NCBI GenBank assembly: GCA_963665405.2
Contig: CAXXUH010000004.1
Span: 806,001-870,000, forward strand
Reading direction: 5' to 3'
Length of the DNA: 64,000 nt
DNA from: G963665405 sp963665405
GTDB taxonomy: Bacteria; Chloroflexota; Dehalococcoidia; Lucifugimonadales; G963665405
Shown here: positions 1 through 7,592 of the stretch, piece by piece
Position numbering within the stretch: position 1 is the first letter of the stretch
How the letters are laid out: every line of letters starts with the position of its first letter
Position numbers and translations under genes: made by a program
The notes under the pieces: generated by a model
The model's database searches: none
Told to the model about the DNA's origin: nothing
Seen by the model: the letters and a program-made list of their open reading frames with translations, nothing else

Positions 1-2
1 TC

Positions 3-299
3 ACAATGTTCGTCGGCACCACGATCTTCAACACTCCAGAAACCCACGCCGACTGGGGCCAGCTGGCGCGGACGACCGGGTTCGCTCAATCGCCGGGGGT
101 CCTTGGGATCCTTGGGGTCATCCCTTTTCTTGGCGCGCTCGTCCTCTTCGCAATCCCGGTATGGCGGCTGGCCACGATGGTCGTGGCGGTCAGGCAGGCC
201 CTCGACTACACGTCGACCTTGCGGGCCGTCGGTGTGGTCGTGGTGGGGTTTATCCCCGTGCTGGTCGTCCAGGCTATCCTATTCAACTCTGTCAGGTAG
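3..299 (+). CDS. C-terminal end of a Yip1-like membrane protein (5' end outside window)
   Basis: The reading frame is already open at the left edge, so only about the last 98 codons are visible. The tail has two strongly hydrophobic segments (roughly residues 33-60 and 72-92 of the visible part) separated by a short polar stretch with RQALDYTSTLRA. This alternation, ending directly after the last membrane span, is what the C-terminus of YIP1-family multi-pass proteins looks like. The family call is tentative because the diagnostic N-terminal spans are missing. It lies 90 bp upstream of the RidA-like gene in the same orientation. Confidence 0.45.
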   Translation, partial: TMFVGTTIFNTPETHADWGQLARTTGFAQSPGVLGILGVIPFLGALVLFAIPVWRLATMVVAVRQALDYTSTLRAVGVVVVGFIPVLVVQAILFNSVR

Positions 300-388
300 A
301 CGGCAAGGACCGGGGCGGGGGCACGAGTCCCTCGCGGTCCCGAGCGACGTTCACGGGCGGTGGTCCGGATTCTCAGGAGGTGAGCACA

Positions 389-772
389 ATGCCCAGGCAG
401 GTCTTTTCCCCCGACCCCGAACGGAGCCCCGTAGGGTTCTCTCCGGCGACCAGAGCGGGCGACACGGTCTACGTGTCGGGGCAGGTGGCGCTGGACGAGG
501 AGGGCCATCTGGTTGGCGAGGGCGAGTGCGGGGCCCAGGCCGGGCAGGTCTTCAGGAACGTCGAGGCGGCCTTGGAGGCCGCTGGGGCGACGATGGACGA
601 CCTGACCAAGATCACCGCCTTTCTGGTGAACGTGGACGACTACGATGCCTACGCGGCGGTGCGCGCGGACCTCTTTCCTAAGGGTGGCCCGGCCAGCAGT
701 ACCGTGATCATCACCGAGCTCGTCCGCCCAGACTTCCTGATCGAGATCGAGGCGATCGCCTACACTAAGTAG
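389..772 (+). CDS. RidA/YjgF/UK114-family protein (atypical)
   Basis: A 127-aa protein with the typical length and fold signature of the RidA family: early GDTVYVSGQVALD, central FRNVEAALEAAGATMDDLTK and the C-terminal IEIEAIA. RidA enzymes hydrolyse reactive enamine/imine intermediates of PLP enzymes in the cytoplasm. The start ATG is chosen because AGGAGG lies 8 bp upstream; an earlier in-frame start would add a non-family extension. The loop that normally carries the catalytic arginine (PAR-S) reads PASST here, so the arginine is a serine, while the conserved C-terminal glutamate is kept. Imine deaminase activity is therefore doubtful; it may belong to a non-canonical Rid subgroup. First gene of a co-directional run with HIT, YqeK and hydrolase genes. 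Confidence 0.85.
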   Translation: MPRQVFSPDPERSPVGFSPATRAGDTVYVSGQVALDEEGHLVGEGECGAQAGQVFRNVEAALEAAGATMDDLTKITAFLVNVDDYDAYAAVRADLFPKGGPASSTVIITELVRPDFLIEIEAIAYTK

Positions 773-811
773 ACGGCGGGCGGGAATCGAAGGCCCGAGG
801 GACGGGAGCGC

Positions 812-1156
812 ATGGCGCACGACTGCATTTTTTGTAAGATCGGCAGCGGAGCCATCGAGAGCGACATCCTGTATCGGGACGACAACTGCTTCGTCATCAG
901 GGATATCACGCCTAAGGCTCCGGTCCACCTCCTCGTCATCCCAAACCGGCACTTCACGTACCTGAAGTCGCTGACCCCTGACGATCACTCGATGATCGGC
1001 GGTATGTTTCAAGCCGCCAAAGATGCTGCGCGCGTAGAGGGTCTGGGGGAGAACGGGTACCGGCTGGTGATCAACCAGGGGAGCGACTCGGGCCAGGAGG
1101 TCCCTCATCTCCACCTGCACCTGCTGGGCGGGCGGCGTTTGCGCGGGATGGCGTAG
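812..1156 (+). CDS. HIT-domain protein (HINT-like nucleotide hydrolase)
   Basis: A 114-aa protein of the expected size for HINT-type histidine triad enzymes, which hydrolyse nucleoside phosphoramidates and related adenylylated compounds. It has the N-terminal zinc-type CIFCKI motif, the central PVHLLVIPNRH, and the histidine triad HLHLHLLGG near the C-terminus. GGGAG lies just upstream of the ATG. It is followed after 6 bp by the YqeK-like gene, another dinucleotide/nucleotide phosphate hydrolase, which suggests a shared role in clearing signalling or damaged nucleotides. Confidence 0.93.
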   Translation: MAHDCIFCKIGSGAIESDILYRDDNCFVIRDITPKAPVHLLVIPNRHFTYLKSLTPDDHSMIGGMFQAAKDAARVEGLGENGYRLVINQGSDSGQEVPHLHLHLLGGRRLRGMA

Positions 1157-1162
1157 CCGGCC

Positions 1163-1753
1163 GTGACCGATGTGCCGCCGGAGGTCGAGGATCGTATGCG
1201 GCGCCTGCCGCGGGGGCTCAGAGATCACGTCGAGCGGACTCGGGACCTGGCCCGCGAGCTGGCCCGGATCCACGGGGTGGACGAGGGTCCTGTCGACGTC
1301 GGCGCCGCGGCGCACGATCTGGCCAGAGCCCTCGGGGGTGGGGAGCTGCTGGCGGAAGCCAAACGCCTGGGGCTCGACGTAGGGTTCATGGAGGAGAGGG
1401 TACCGATTCTACTACACGGGCCTGTAGCCGCGACCTGGATCGCCGGACCCGATGGAGTGGATGATCCGCGGGTCATCGAGGCCGTCCGATGGCACACTAC
1501 CGGAAGACGGGGCTTTGGGCCGGTGGAGAAGTTGGTCTTCCTGGCCGACAAGCTCGACCCGGACAAGGTTTCGAGAAACCCACGACTCCGGGACCTGCCG
1601 GCACTCGCGCGGGAGAGCCTGGACGCCGCCATCGTGGCGTTCCTGGACCAGTCGATCGCCGAGCTATTGCGTCAGGGCGGCTTGATTCACCCCGAGTCTG
1701 TCGAGTTTCGGAACGAGCTGATAGTTTCGCCGAGTGGAGGTCCCGATGGCTGA
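1163..1753 (+). CDS. yqeK: YqeK-family HD-domain phosphohydrolase (Ap4A hydrolase-like)
   Basis: A 196-aa HD-superfamily protein starting at GTG. Visible metal ligands are the N-terminal DHVERT histidine, the AAHDLARAL HD pair, the AVRWHTTGR histidine and the FLADKLDPDK aspartate. The last two are hallmarks of YqeK proteins, which split diadenosine tetraphosphate symmetrically to ADP. In many bacteria yqeK sits with nadD and rsfS; that context is absent here and a HIT gene precedes it instead. Its last codons overlap the start of the downstream hydrolase, implying translational coupling. Confidence 0.82.
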   Translation: MTDVPPEVEDRMRRLPRGLRDHVERTRDLARELARIHGVDEGPVDVGAAAHDLARALGGGELLAEAKRLGLDVGFMEERVPILLHGPVAATWIAGPDGVDDPRVIEAVRWHTTGRRGFGPVEKLVFLADKLDPDKVSRNPRLRDLPALARESLDAAIVAFLDQSIAELLRQGGLIHPESVEFRNELIVSPSGGPDG

Positions 1754-2624
1754 GCGTTTCGAGTTCCCATTCAAGGAGAACTACGCCGAGATAGACGGCG
1801 TGCGACTCCACTACGTGGATGAGGGCACCGGCCCCCCGATCGTAATGGTCCACGGCCAGCCGACGTGGAGCTACCTGTACCGTAAGATGATCCCGCCGCT
1901 GGTGGCCGCGGGTTACCGGTGCGTCGCTCCCGATCTCATGGGGTTCGGCCTCTCGGACAAGCCGACTGAAGAGTCGGCGTATACGCTGCCACGGCACGTC
2001 GAGCTGGTCACGGGACTCATCGACAAGCTGGAGCTGAAGGGCGTCGCAATGGTCGGACAGGACTGGGGCGGGCCGATCGTCCTTCGGTACGCCATCGAGC
2101 ATCAGGACAACGTCAGAGCGCTGGTCATTCTCAACACCCTCGTGAGGACGATGCCAATACCGCTCCCCTTCAGGTTGATATTCCGGAGTGGGGGATTCTC
2201 CAGCTTCCTGGTCAGACGGTTTGACCTTTTCGGAAAGATGTCCTTTGGCGGCGGCTTGATGATCAAGCGGGGTCTGCACCCACGGGCCAAGGAGCAGTAC
2301 AAGATGCCGCATCCCACCGCCGCTCAGCGCGCGGGGGTCGCCGCGTTTCCAAAGATGATCCCGCACAACGACAAGCATCGGAACGCCGAGTACATATCCG
2401 ACATCGACCGGACGCTTCGCGACTGGGATGTCCCAGTCCTCGTCATGTTCTCCGACAAGGACCTGGCCTTCAAGTTAGAGGACGGCCAGCGGATCGCCGA
2501 GATGGTGCCCAACGGGCGGTTCCAGGCGGTCCACGGCGCGGGGCACTATCTCCAGGAGGATGCGGGTCAGGAGATAGCGGAGCGGATGGTGACGTTCCTT
2601 TGGGACGAGGCCGGGGTTACTTAA
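1746..2624 (+). CDS. Alpha/beta hydrolase, haloalkane dehalogenase-like
   Basis: A 292-aa alpha/beta hydrolase. The oxyanion region is HGQPTWSYLYR, the nucleophile elbow is GQDWGG (aspartate nucleophile followed by tryptophan, the halide-binding pattern of haloalkane dehalogenases), the acid is likely in FSDKDLAF and the base histidine in GAGHYLQED. HG-PTWSYLYR resembles the DhlA branch (subfamily I). Related enzymes such as haloacetate dehalogenases or epoxide hydrolases cannot be excluded. The ATG at 1746 is preferred over a GTG 12 bp upstream because GTGGAGG is placed 5 bp before it. It overlaps the end of the YqeK gene by 8 bp. Confidence 0.85.
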   Translation: MAERFEFPFKENYAEIDGVRLHYVDEGTGPPIVMVHGQPTWSYLYRKMIPPLVAAGYRCVAPDLMGFGLSDKPTEESAYTLPRHVELVTGLIDKLELKGVAMVGQDWGGPIVLRYAIEHQDNVRALVILNTLVRTMPIPLPFRLIFRSGGFSSFLVRRFDLFGKMSFGGGLMIKRGLHPRAKEQYKMPHPTAAQRAGVAAFPKMIPHNDKHRNAEYISDIDRTLRDWDVPVLVMFSDKDLAFKLEDGQRIAEMVPNGRFQAVHGAGHYLQEDAGQEIAERMVTFLWDEAGVT

Positions 2625-2636
2625 CCCTGGGCCGGC

Positions 2637-3065
2637 ACCCAGGTTCTCTACACCCTCCTCTTGGTAAGGCAACGATTGCCGCCCGCCCCTAGAGGAACCG
2701 ATCTAGGGGTAAGCCCCCTGGAACTCCTCGCAGGGAACCCAGGTTCCCTGCACCCTCCTCTTGGTAAGGCAACGATTGCCGCCCGCCCCTAGAGGAACCG
2801 ATCTAGGGGTAAGCCCCCTGGAACTCCTCGCAGGGAACCCAGGTTCCCTGCACCCTCCTCTGTAAGGCAACGATTGCCGCCCGCCCCTAGAGGAACTGAT
2901 CCAGGGGGAAGCCCCCTGGGACTCCTCGCTGGGAGCCCAAGTTCCCTGCACTCTCCTCTTGGTAAGGCAACGATTGCCGCTCGCCCCTAGAGGAACCGAT
3001 CTAGGGGTAAGCCCCTGGAACTCCTCGCAGGGAACCCACGGTCCCTGCACCCTCCTCTTTGTAAG
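2637..3065. repeat. 100-bp tandem array with two perfect hairpins per unit (about 4.2 copies)
   Basis: CACCCTCCTC recurs at 2651, 2751, 2851 and 3048, and a variant CACTCTCCTC at 2949, giving a period of 98-100 bp. Each full unit contains CCCCTAGA with an 8-nt loop and TCTAGGGG, CAGGGAAC with a 4-nt loop and GTTCCCTG, and a smaller GGCAA-CGA-TTGCC. No convincing gene lies here; a 115-codon minus-strand frame simply translates the repeat. The array is cut at 3065 by an IS1380-family element and its sequence resumes at 4778. Confidence 0.93.
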
Positions 3066-4777
3066 CCCGAATCCACCGAATGACGGCCTTGGGGACAGCC
3101 CATGAAGAAGCTAGAGGGTGCTCCTCTGAATCTGGGATAATGGTTTTGGAACAGAAACCCGCGCGGAAACAAGGAGCACCCAATAGATGCTGCCACAGAA
3201 CAAACCCGACCGTATCCGCATCCTCTTTGACGACCATCGCCTGGTGGCCAATGCCGGCCTGCTCGTGCCGGCCACCCTCGCCCGGCACCTGGGCCTGCGA
3301 GAACTCGTCGACCATCACCTTGACCTCGGCGGCGCGCCGGGACGGGCGAACACGGGGGACAAGATGCTGACGCTGGTCGCTTCCGCGCTGGCTGGCGGCG
3401 ACTGCATCGACGACGCCGATGCGCTGCGCGCTGGTGGGACGGTCGGTGTTCTAGGCTGCGTGGTCAAGGCGCCATCCACCCTGGGGACGTTCCTGCGCAG
3501 CTTCCGGTGGGGGCATGTCCGTCAACTCGACCGCGTGAGCCGCCAGTTGTTGGCCCGGGCCTGGGCCGCTGGGGCCGGACCCGGCGACTCGCCCCTGACC
3601 ATCGACCTGGACTCGACCATCTGCGAGACCTATGGACTGGCCAAGGAGGGAGCGCGCCACCACGGCTATACCGGCAAGCGGGGCTATCACCCCCTGTTGG
3701 CCGTCGCCGCCGGCACCGGCGACGTGCTGATGTCCCGGCTGCGCGAGGGCCGCGCCAACACCGCTCGGGGCGCCGCCCACTTCCTGCGTGAAACGGTGAG
3801 CCGGGTTCGCCGTGCCGGGGCCAGCGGGCAACTTACGGCGCGGGCCGACAGCGGCTTCTACGCCCACGCTCTCGTCGCCGCCTGTCGTGAGATGGATGTC
3901 CGCTTCTCCATCACCATCCGCCAGCACAAAAGCCTGCGGAACCTGATCGAGGCGATTCCCGATGCAGACTGGACGCCGGTCCCCTACTGGATGGACGGCG
4001 CCGCCGATGTGGCGCAGACCACCTACACCCCCTTCCGGACTGAGCCCGGCGCCGCACCGGTGCGGCTCATCGTCCGGCGGGTGAAGCCCACGCCCGGTTC
4101 CCAACTGGCCCTCTTCGCCACCTACAGCTATCACGGCTTCATCACCGACCGGGACGGAGAGACCCTGGAACTGGAGGCCGACCACCGCCGCCACGCCGAG
4201 ATCGAGAACGCCATTCGAGACCTCAAGTACGGCGTCGGTCTGAACCACATGCCGTCCGGCCGCTTCGCCGCCAACGGCGCTTGGCTGGCGGTACAGGTGA
4301 TGGCCCACAACCTGGCCCGCTGGACGGCGCGGATCGGTCTGGGCGAGCAGATCGCGACCACCAAGACCCTTCGGCGACGGTTCTTCTCCCTGGCCGGACG
4401 GCTCACCCGCTCGGCACGCCGCCTCACCCTGCATCTGCCACAGCGCTGGCCTTGGGAAACCCAGTTCAGTCGCGCCCTGGCACGGCTGCGAGCGATTCCA
4501 CTCCCAGCCTGACGGCGCCCGTCCGCAACTGACCCGCCATCCGCCCAACCGAACGTCCCCGCAAACTCGCGCCAGTCCGGTCCGCGAGCACCTCTCGCCG
4601 CGTCCTCTCCCCGCCATCTCGCCCTACCCAACGTCCCCAGACGGTCACAAGGTCTCCCCGCGGCGGCTGAAGACAGACACCGGCCCCATTTACCCGAATC
4701 GTGCCCGGACCATCGCCTCCCTTTGCCCCTCATCACCCATTCTGCTGCTGCAACGTCATACCTTCGGTGGATTCGGG
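3066..4777 (+). mobile_element. IS1380-family insertion sequence, copy 1 (complete)
   Basis: Terminal inverted repeats CCCGAATCCACCGAA (3066-3080) and its reverse complement (4763-4777) bound a 1,712-bp element with one transposase gene. GTAAG occurs immediately outside both ends (3061-3065 and 4778-4782), a 5-bp target duplication. The flanks rejoin to the 100-bp repeat sequence TTGGTAAGGCAACG, so the insertion target is known. A second complete copy lies at 25,771-27,481 and a decayed one at 55,081-56,417. Confidence 0.95.
3187..4512 (+). CDS. IS1380-family transposase
   Basis: A 441-aa DDE transposase. The first aspartate is in TIDLDSTICETYG (about residue 140), the second in ARADSGFY (about 220), and the glutamate region is RHAEIENAIRDLKYGVGL followed by RFAANGAWL, characteristic of IS1380 elements. 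It fills most of the IS between the two terminal repeats and is apparently intact. It is very similar to the transposase at 26,035-27,360, with scattered substitutions such as VSRVRRAGASG against VGRVRYAGANG, so the two copies are not a very recent duplication. Confidence 0.95.
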   Translation: MLPQNKPDRIRILFDDHRLVANAGLLVPATLARHLGLRELVDHHLDLGGAPGRANTGDKMLTLVASALAGGDCIDDADALRAGGTVGVLGCVVKAPSTLGTFLRSFRWGHVRQLDRVSRQLLARAWAAGAGPGDSPLTIDLDSTICETYGLAKEGARHHGYTGKRGYHPLLAVAAGTGDVLMSRLREGRANTARGAAHFLRETVSRVRRAGASGQLTARADSGFYAHALVAACREMDVRFSITIRQHKSLRNLIEAIPDADWTPVPYWMDGAADVAQTTYTPFRTEPGAAPVRLIVRRVKPTPGSQLALFATYSYHGFITDRDGETLELEADHRRHAEIENAIRDLKYGVGLNHMPSGRFAANGAWLAVQVMAHNLARWTARIGLGEQIATTKTLRRRFFSLAGRLTRSARRLTLHLPQRWPWETQFSRALARLRAIPLPA

Positions 4778-4866
4778 GTAAGGCAACGATTGCCGCCCGC
4801 CAGGGAAGAAGACCAGAGAGCTTGCCGGCCGAGGGGTCTTCGAGGTGCCCTAGCAGGATGATGAAA
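4778..4866. repeat. Resumed end of the 100-bp tandem array
   Basis: Directly after the right IS end the sequence GTAAGGCAACGATTGCCGCC continues the repeat unit interrupted at 3065, then diverges after about 24 bp into unrelated non-coding sequence. Confidence 0.8.
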
Positions 4867-5011
4867 CACGGGGTGTGCAAAGGGGCTTCGCCCCTTTGCA
4901 AGGAGTCTGAGGGTTTCCCCCAGAGATGACTATTCCCCCCTTCCTGGCCAGGAAGGGGGCCAGGGGGATGATCGGGAAGGTCTTTCAACACCCTGAGAGG
5001 GAGAAAGACCA
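4867..5011 (+). repeat. Dispersed structured repeat, family A (long copy 1)
   Basis: About 140 bp containing GCAAAGGGGC-TTC-GCCCCTTTGC, a CTGAGGG/CCC(T)CAG stem, CCCCCTTCCTG-GCC-AGGAAGGGGG and a degenerate AACACCCT arm. The same string of hairpins occurs in reverse orientation at 12,797-12,925, and shorter versions at 23,158, 23,316, 43,070 and 59,172. No gene is visible between here and the RNase P gene. Confidence 0.85.
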
Positions 5012-5084
5012 GGGAGCTTGCCAGCTGAGGGGAGGACCCCACCCCAGATCTTTCGCCCCGTCCTCAAAAGACATCGGCTAGAGA

Positions 5085-5119
5085 TCAAAAGAAGCCCCAG
5101 GCCATGAAGGCCCGGGGCT
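5085..5119 (-). terminator. Intrinsic terminator of rnpB
   Basis: Reading on the minus strand, AGCCCCGGGCC-TTCA-TGGCCTGGGGCT is followed by TCTTTTGATC. The hairpin begins at the base of RNase P helix P1. Confidence 0.85.
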
Positions 5120-5520
5120 CGCGAGATGGCCTGTAAGCCGAGTTCTGTACCCGGTGGGCCAGCGGTTTACATCCGAAGACTTCGTCCCAAATGACCCGCC
5201 GGGCGGCGACCATCTATCTAGCCCTTCCATTGCTGGAAGGGTCGAGCGGCCAACCCGGGGATGGTCGGGCGCCCTTGTCCCCCTATTTGGCCTTGCACCG
5301 GATGGGGTTTGCCCTGCCCCCGATGTTGCCATCGGGGCGGTGAGCTCTTACCTCGCCTTTTCACCCTTATCCATCCATTGCTGGAAGGACGGTGTGTTTT
5401 CTGTGGCACTTTCCGTCGGGTCACCCCGCCCCGCCGTTAGCGGGCATCCTGCCCTGTGGAGCTCGGACTTTCCTCTGTCCCGCACGAAGCGGGAAAGCGG
5501 TCGCCCAGCCATCTCGCGCG
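5120..5520 (-). ncRNA. rnpB: RNase P RNA, bacterial A type
   Basis: The ribozyme subunit of RNase P, which removes 5' leaders from tRNA precursors. On the minus strand the conserved blocks are present in order: GAGGAAAGTCCGAGCTCC near the 5' end, the ACAGAAAA-like segment, GGTAAGAGCTCACCG, the GGCAAACCC loop, and the 3' ACAGAACTCGGCTTACAG. The P1 stem is perfect: GCCATCTCGCG at 5508-5518 on the plus strand pairs with CGCGAGATGGC at 5120-5130. Exact ends may shift by a few bases. It sits 19 bp downstream of the recombinase-like gene and ends in a strong terminator. Confidence 0.96.
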
Positions 5521-5538
5521 GTCACCATTTTAGCACGG

Positions 5539-6882
5539 TCAGTCGACGAGTTCGACCGAGTCGTCCATCACTACGATGCGGGAGACCTGCTCCTCCAGAA
5601 GTGCCTGCCGCTCCAGCATGTCCAGCGAGTCCCATCGGTCCAGCGTGCCCGGGCTTTCGGTGACGCTCTTGGCAGTGCTCAGGGCCTGGCGGGTCGCGTC
5701 CAGCTCCTTCAGGTACTCTCCGACCACCTTGAGGGTGATCTCTCCCATCGCGGCCCGCCGCATGGCGCCCAGGAACCGGCGCTCGGCGTTCCGCACGCGA
5801 TCCTCCCGTGCTTTGAGAACCGCGGCTCTGCGGTCGCTGGCCCTCGCGGCGTCCGCGTCGCCCCGGGCCGCCCTGGCCTCGGCCACGAGCGTGAGCTGCG
5901 ACAGCACAGTCGCCTCCAGAAGCGGAGCTCGCCACGTGTGGTACTTGCAGATGCTCTGGTTATTGCGTGACTGGCACTGGTAGTAGCGGTAGACCTGGGA
6001 CGCCCGGCGCCGGTCCTTGAGTCTCCACGACTGACGCCTGGTAACGCCCATCATCTTGTTGCCGCAATAGCCGCAGTATGCCAGCCCGGACAGCAGGAAC
6101 GGCTCGGCGCTCATGACCCGGCCGGACGGTCTCCTGGCGGCGGTCTGGTCCTGCGCGGCGCGGAACACGTCCCGCGGGATTATCGGCTCGTGAACCCTCG
6201 GGACGATCATGCCGAACCTGGCGTAGGTACCGATGTAGGCCGAGTTCTTGAGGATGTCTCGGACGGTCGTCATGTTCCACCTGCCGTTGCGTCTGGTGGA
6301 GATGCCGCGCTCGTTGAGATGCTGGACGATGAGCCGGAGGCCCAGGCCGTCCTTCGAGTAGAGGCGGTACATGAGCTCGACGACGACGGCCTCGTCCTTC
6401 ACGACCTCGAGCGCTCCGCCGCTGCCGACGCGATAGCCGTACGGCGGTCTGCCGAGCGCCTGCCCGTTCAGCGCACGGGTACGCATCGACTCTCTCACGC
6501 TCGCGCTGCGTGTCCGCGAGACCCCCTTCACCCCGAATATCCGGAAGGCGTTCTGAAGCGGGTCCGGGAGATCCACGTCGGCGCAGGCGACCCTGGCGCC
6601 CATGCCCTCCAGGGCGACCATGGCTCGTCCGACCGACTCCAGGTCGGGCGCGAGGTGAGCGGCGTCGGGGACAACGGTGAGGAACTCGCTCCCCGAGGAC
6701 CGCATGAACTCGATCATAGCCTGGTAGCCGGGTCGCTCGACATGGCCGGACTCCGCCGAGTCGCTGAAAACGCAGACGAGCTGGTGGTTGTTCTCGTAGC
6801 AGAAGTCTTCGAGGTCCTGACCGAAGTCAACCGGGGTGTCCGGCCGGCCGGCCCTGATGAGGAAGTAGCCTATGGCCCGCAT
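5539..6882 (-). CDS. Large serine-recombinase-like protein with degenerate catalytic domain
   Basis: A 447-aa protein with the layout of large serine integrases: resolvase-like domain (1-145), Recombinase domain (GRPPYGYRVGSGGALEVV, RRNGRWNMTTVRDILKN; about 145-245), zinc ribbon (CGYCG then C...C, about 270-320) and a C-terminal coiled coil (330-435). The N-terminal strand that should read Y-x-R-V-S-S reads YFLIRAGRPD, so the nucleophilic serine is missing, and the later R-L-x-R motif is replaced by DAAHLAPD. It is thus probably not a working recombinase, though the DNA-binding half looks intact. It follows the zinc-ribbon gene by 8 bp on the same strand and lies next to rnpB, a housekeeping setting rather than an obvious phage one. 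Confidence 0.88.
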   Translation of the reverse strand: MRAIGYFLIRAGRPDTPVDFGQDLEDFCYENNHQLVCVFSDSAESGHVERPGYQAMIEFMRSSGSEFLTVVPDAAHLAPDLESVGRAMVALEGMGARVACADVDLPDPLQNAFRIFGVKGVSRTRSASVRESMRTRALNGQALGRPPYGYRVGSGGALEVVKDEAVVVELMYRLYSKDGLGLRLIVQHLNERGISTRRNGRWNMTTVRDILKNSAYIGTYARFGMIVPRVHEPIIPRDVFRAAQDQTAARRPSGRVMSAEPFLLSGLAYCGYCGNKMMGVTRRQSWRLKDRRRASQVYRYYQCQSRNNQSICKYHTWRAPLLEATVLSQLTLVAEARAARGDADAARASDRRAAVLKAREDRVRNAERRFLGAMRRAAMGEITLKVVGEYLKELDATRQALSTAKSVTESPGTLDRWDSLDMLERQALLEEQVSRIVVMDDSVELVD

Positions 6883-6890
6883 CGCCCGTG

Positions 6891-7592
6891 CTACACCGGG
6901 TAGACGATTCGCCGGCAGCTATTGCACTGCACGGCGGTGCTGCCGTTCTTGGCACGCTGGAGGTCGTTGATCGGCAGCGAAACGCGGCAGCCCTGGCACT
7001 GGCCCCGCTCGACCCTGACGACGGCGAGACCGGCCTTGCTCTTGAGCAGGGACTCGTACAGGGCCAGCGACTGGGGCGGGATCGGCTGCACCGCCGCCGA
7101 GCGCCTCGCCGCGAGCTTCTCCAGGTCGGAAGAGAGCGTCGCTTCCTCCTTCAGCAGGACCTCGCGCTCCGACGTCCTCGCAGCTTCGAGCTGCTCAAGG
7201 GCCGTCTTCGCGGACTTGAGCGACTCCCGGACGTCGTCGAGCTGGAGCATCGCCTCCAGCAGCCTCTCATCCTGCTCGTTGCGCTGCTTCTGGAGGGACA
7301 CACGCTCCATCTCCAGCCCCGACAGCTCGCGGGTGTTGCTTACGGTTCCCCCGTACAGCCTTTCTTCGACGGCGCGAGACTTGTCCGCGAGTGCCTGTTG
7401 GGCATGGTCCTCGCCTCGATGCGCGGCCGTCGCCTGCGGCAACCTGGCTTCGATGTCTGCCACCCGTTTCGTCGCGGCGACGACCTCGGAGTCGTCGGCC
7501 AGCCTGGCCCGCACTTTGGACAGCGACTTCTCCAGCGAGGAGATCGCCGTGTCCGTCTCCTGGAGCTCGAAGAGCTGTTTGATCAGGTGCAT
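6891..7592 (-). CDS. C4-type zinc-ribbon coiled-coil protein (CdsZ/zf-RING_7 family)
   Basis: A 233-aa protein: a long coiled coil (about residues 1-180, starting MHLIKQLFELQETDTAIS) followed by a C-terminal zinc ribbon with CQGCRVSLP and CNSCRRIVYPV. This layout is that of a widespread family, often annotated as 'zinc ribbon domain-containing protein' and commonly found near rnpB or DUF34/Nif3 genes. The ATG at 7592 is chosen because upstream codons in the same frame read through a dispersed repeat and do not match the family. Probably co-transcribed with the recombinase-like gene downstream. Confidence 0.85.
   Translation of the reverse strand: MHLIKQLFELQETDTAISSLEKSLSKVRARLADDSEVVAATKRVADIEARLPQATAAHRGEDHAQQALADKSRAVEERLYGGTVSNTRELSGLEMERVSLQKQRNEQDERLLEAMLQLDDVRESLKSAKTALEQLEAARTSEREVLLKEEATLSSDLEKLAARRSAAVQPIPPQSLALYESLLKSKAGLAVVRVERGQCQGCRVSLPINDLQRAKNGSTAVQCNSCRRIVYPV

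Noticed and set aside
2703..3050. 115-codon minus-strand frame in the tandem array
   Set aside because: It translates the 100-bp repeat itself, has no ribosome site and would give a meaningless repeated peptide.
2637..3065. CRISPR array
   Set aside because: The repeats are 100 bp, contiguous and lack unique spacers; no cas gene is nearby.
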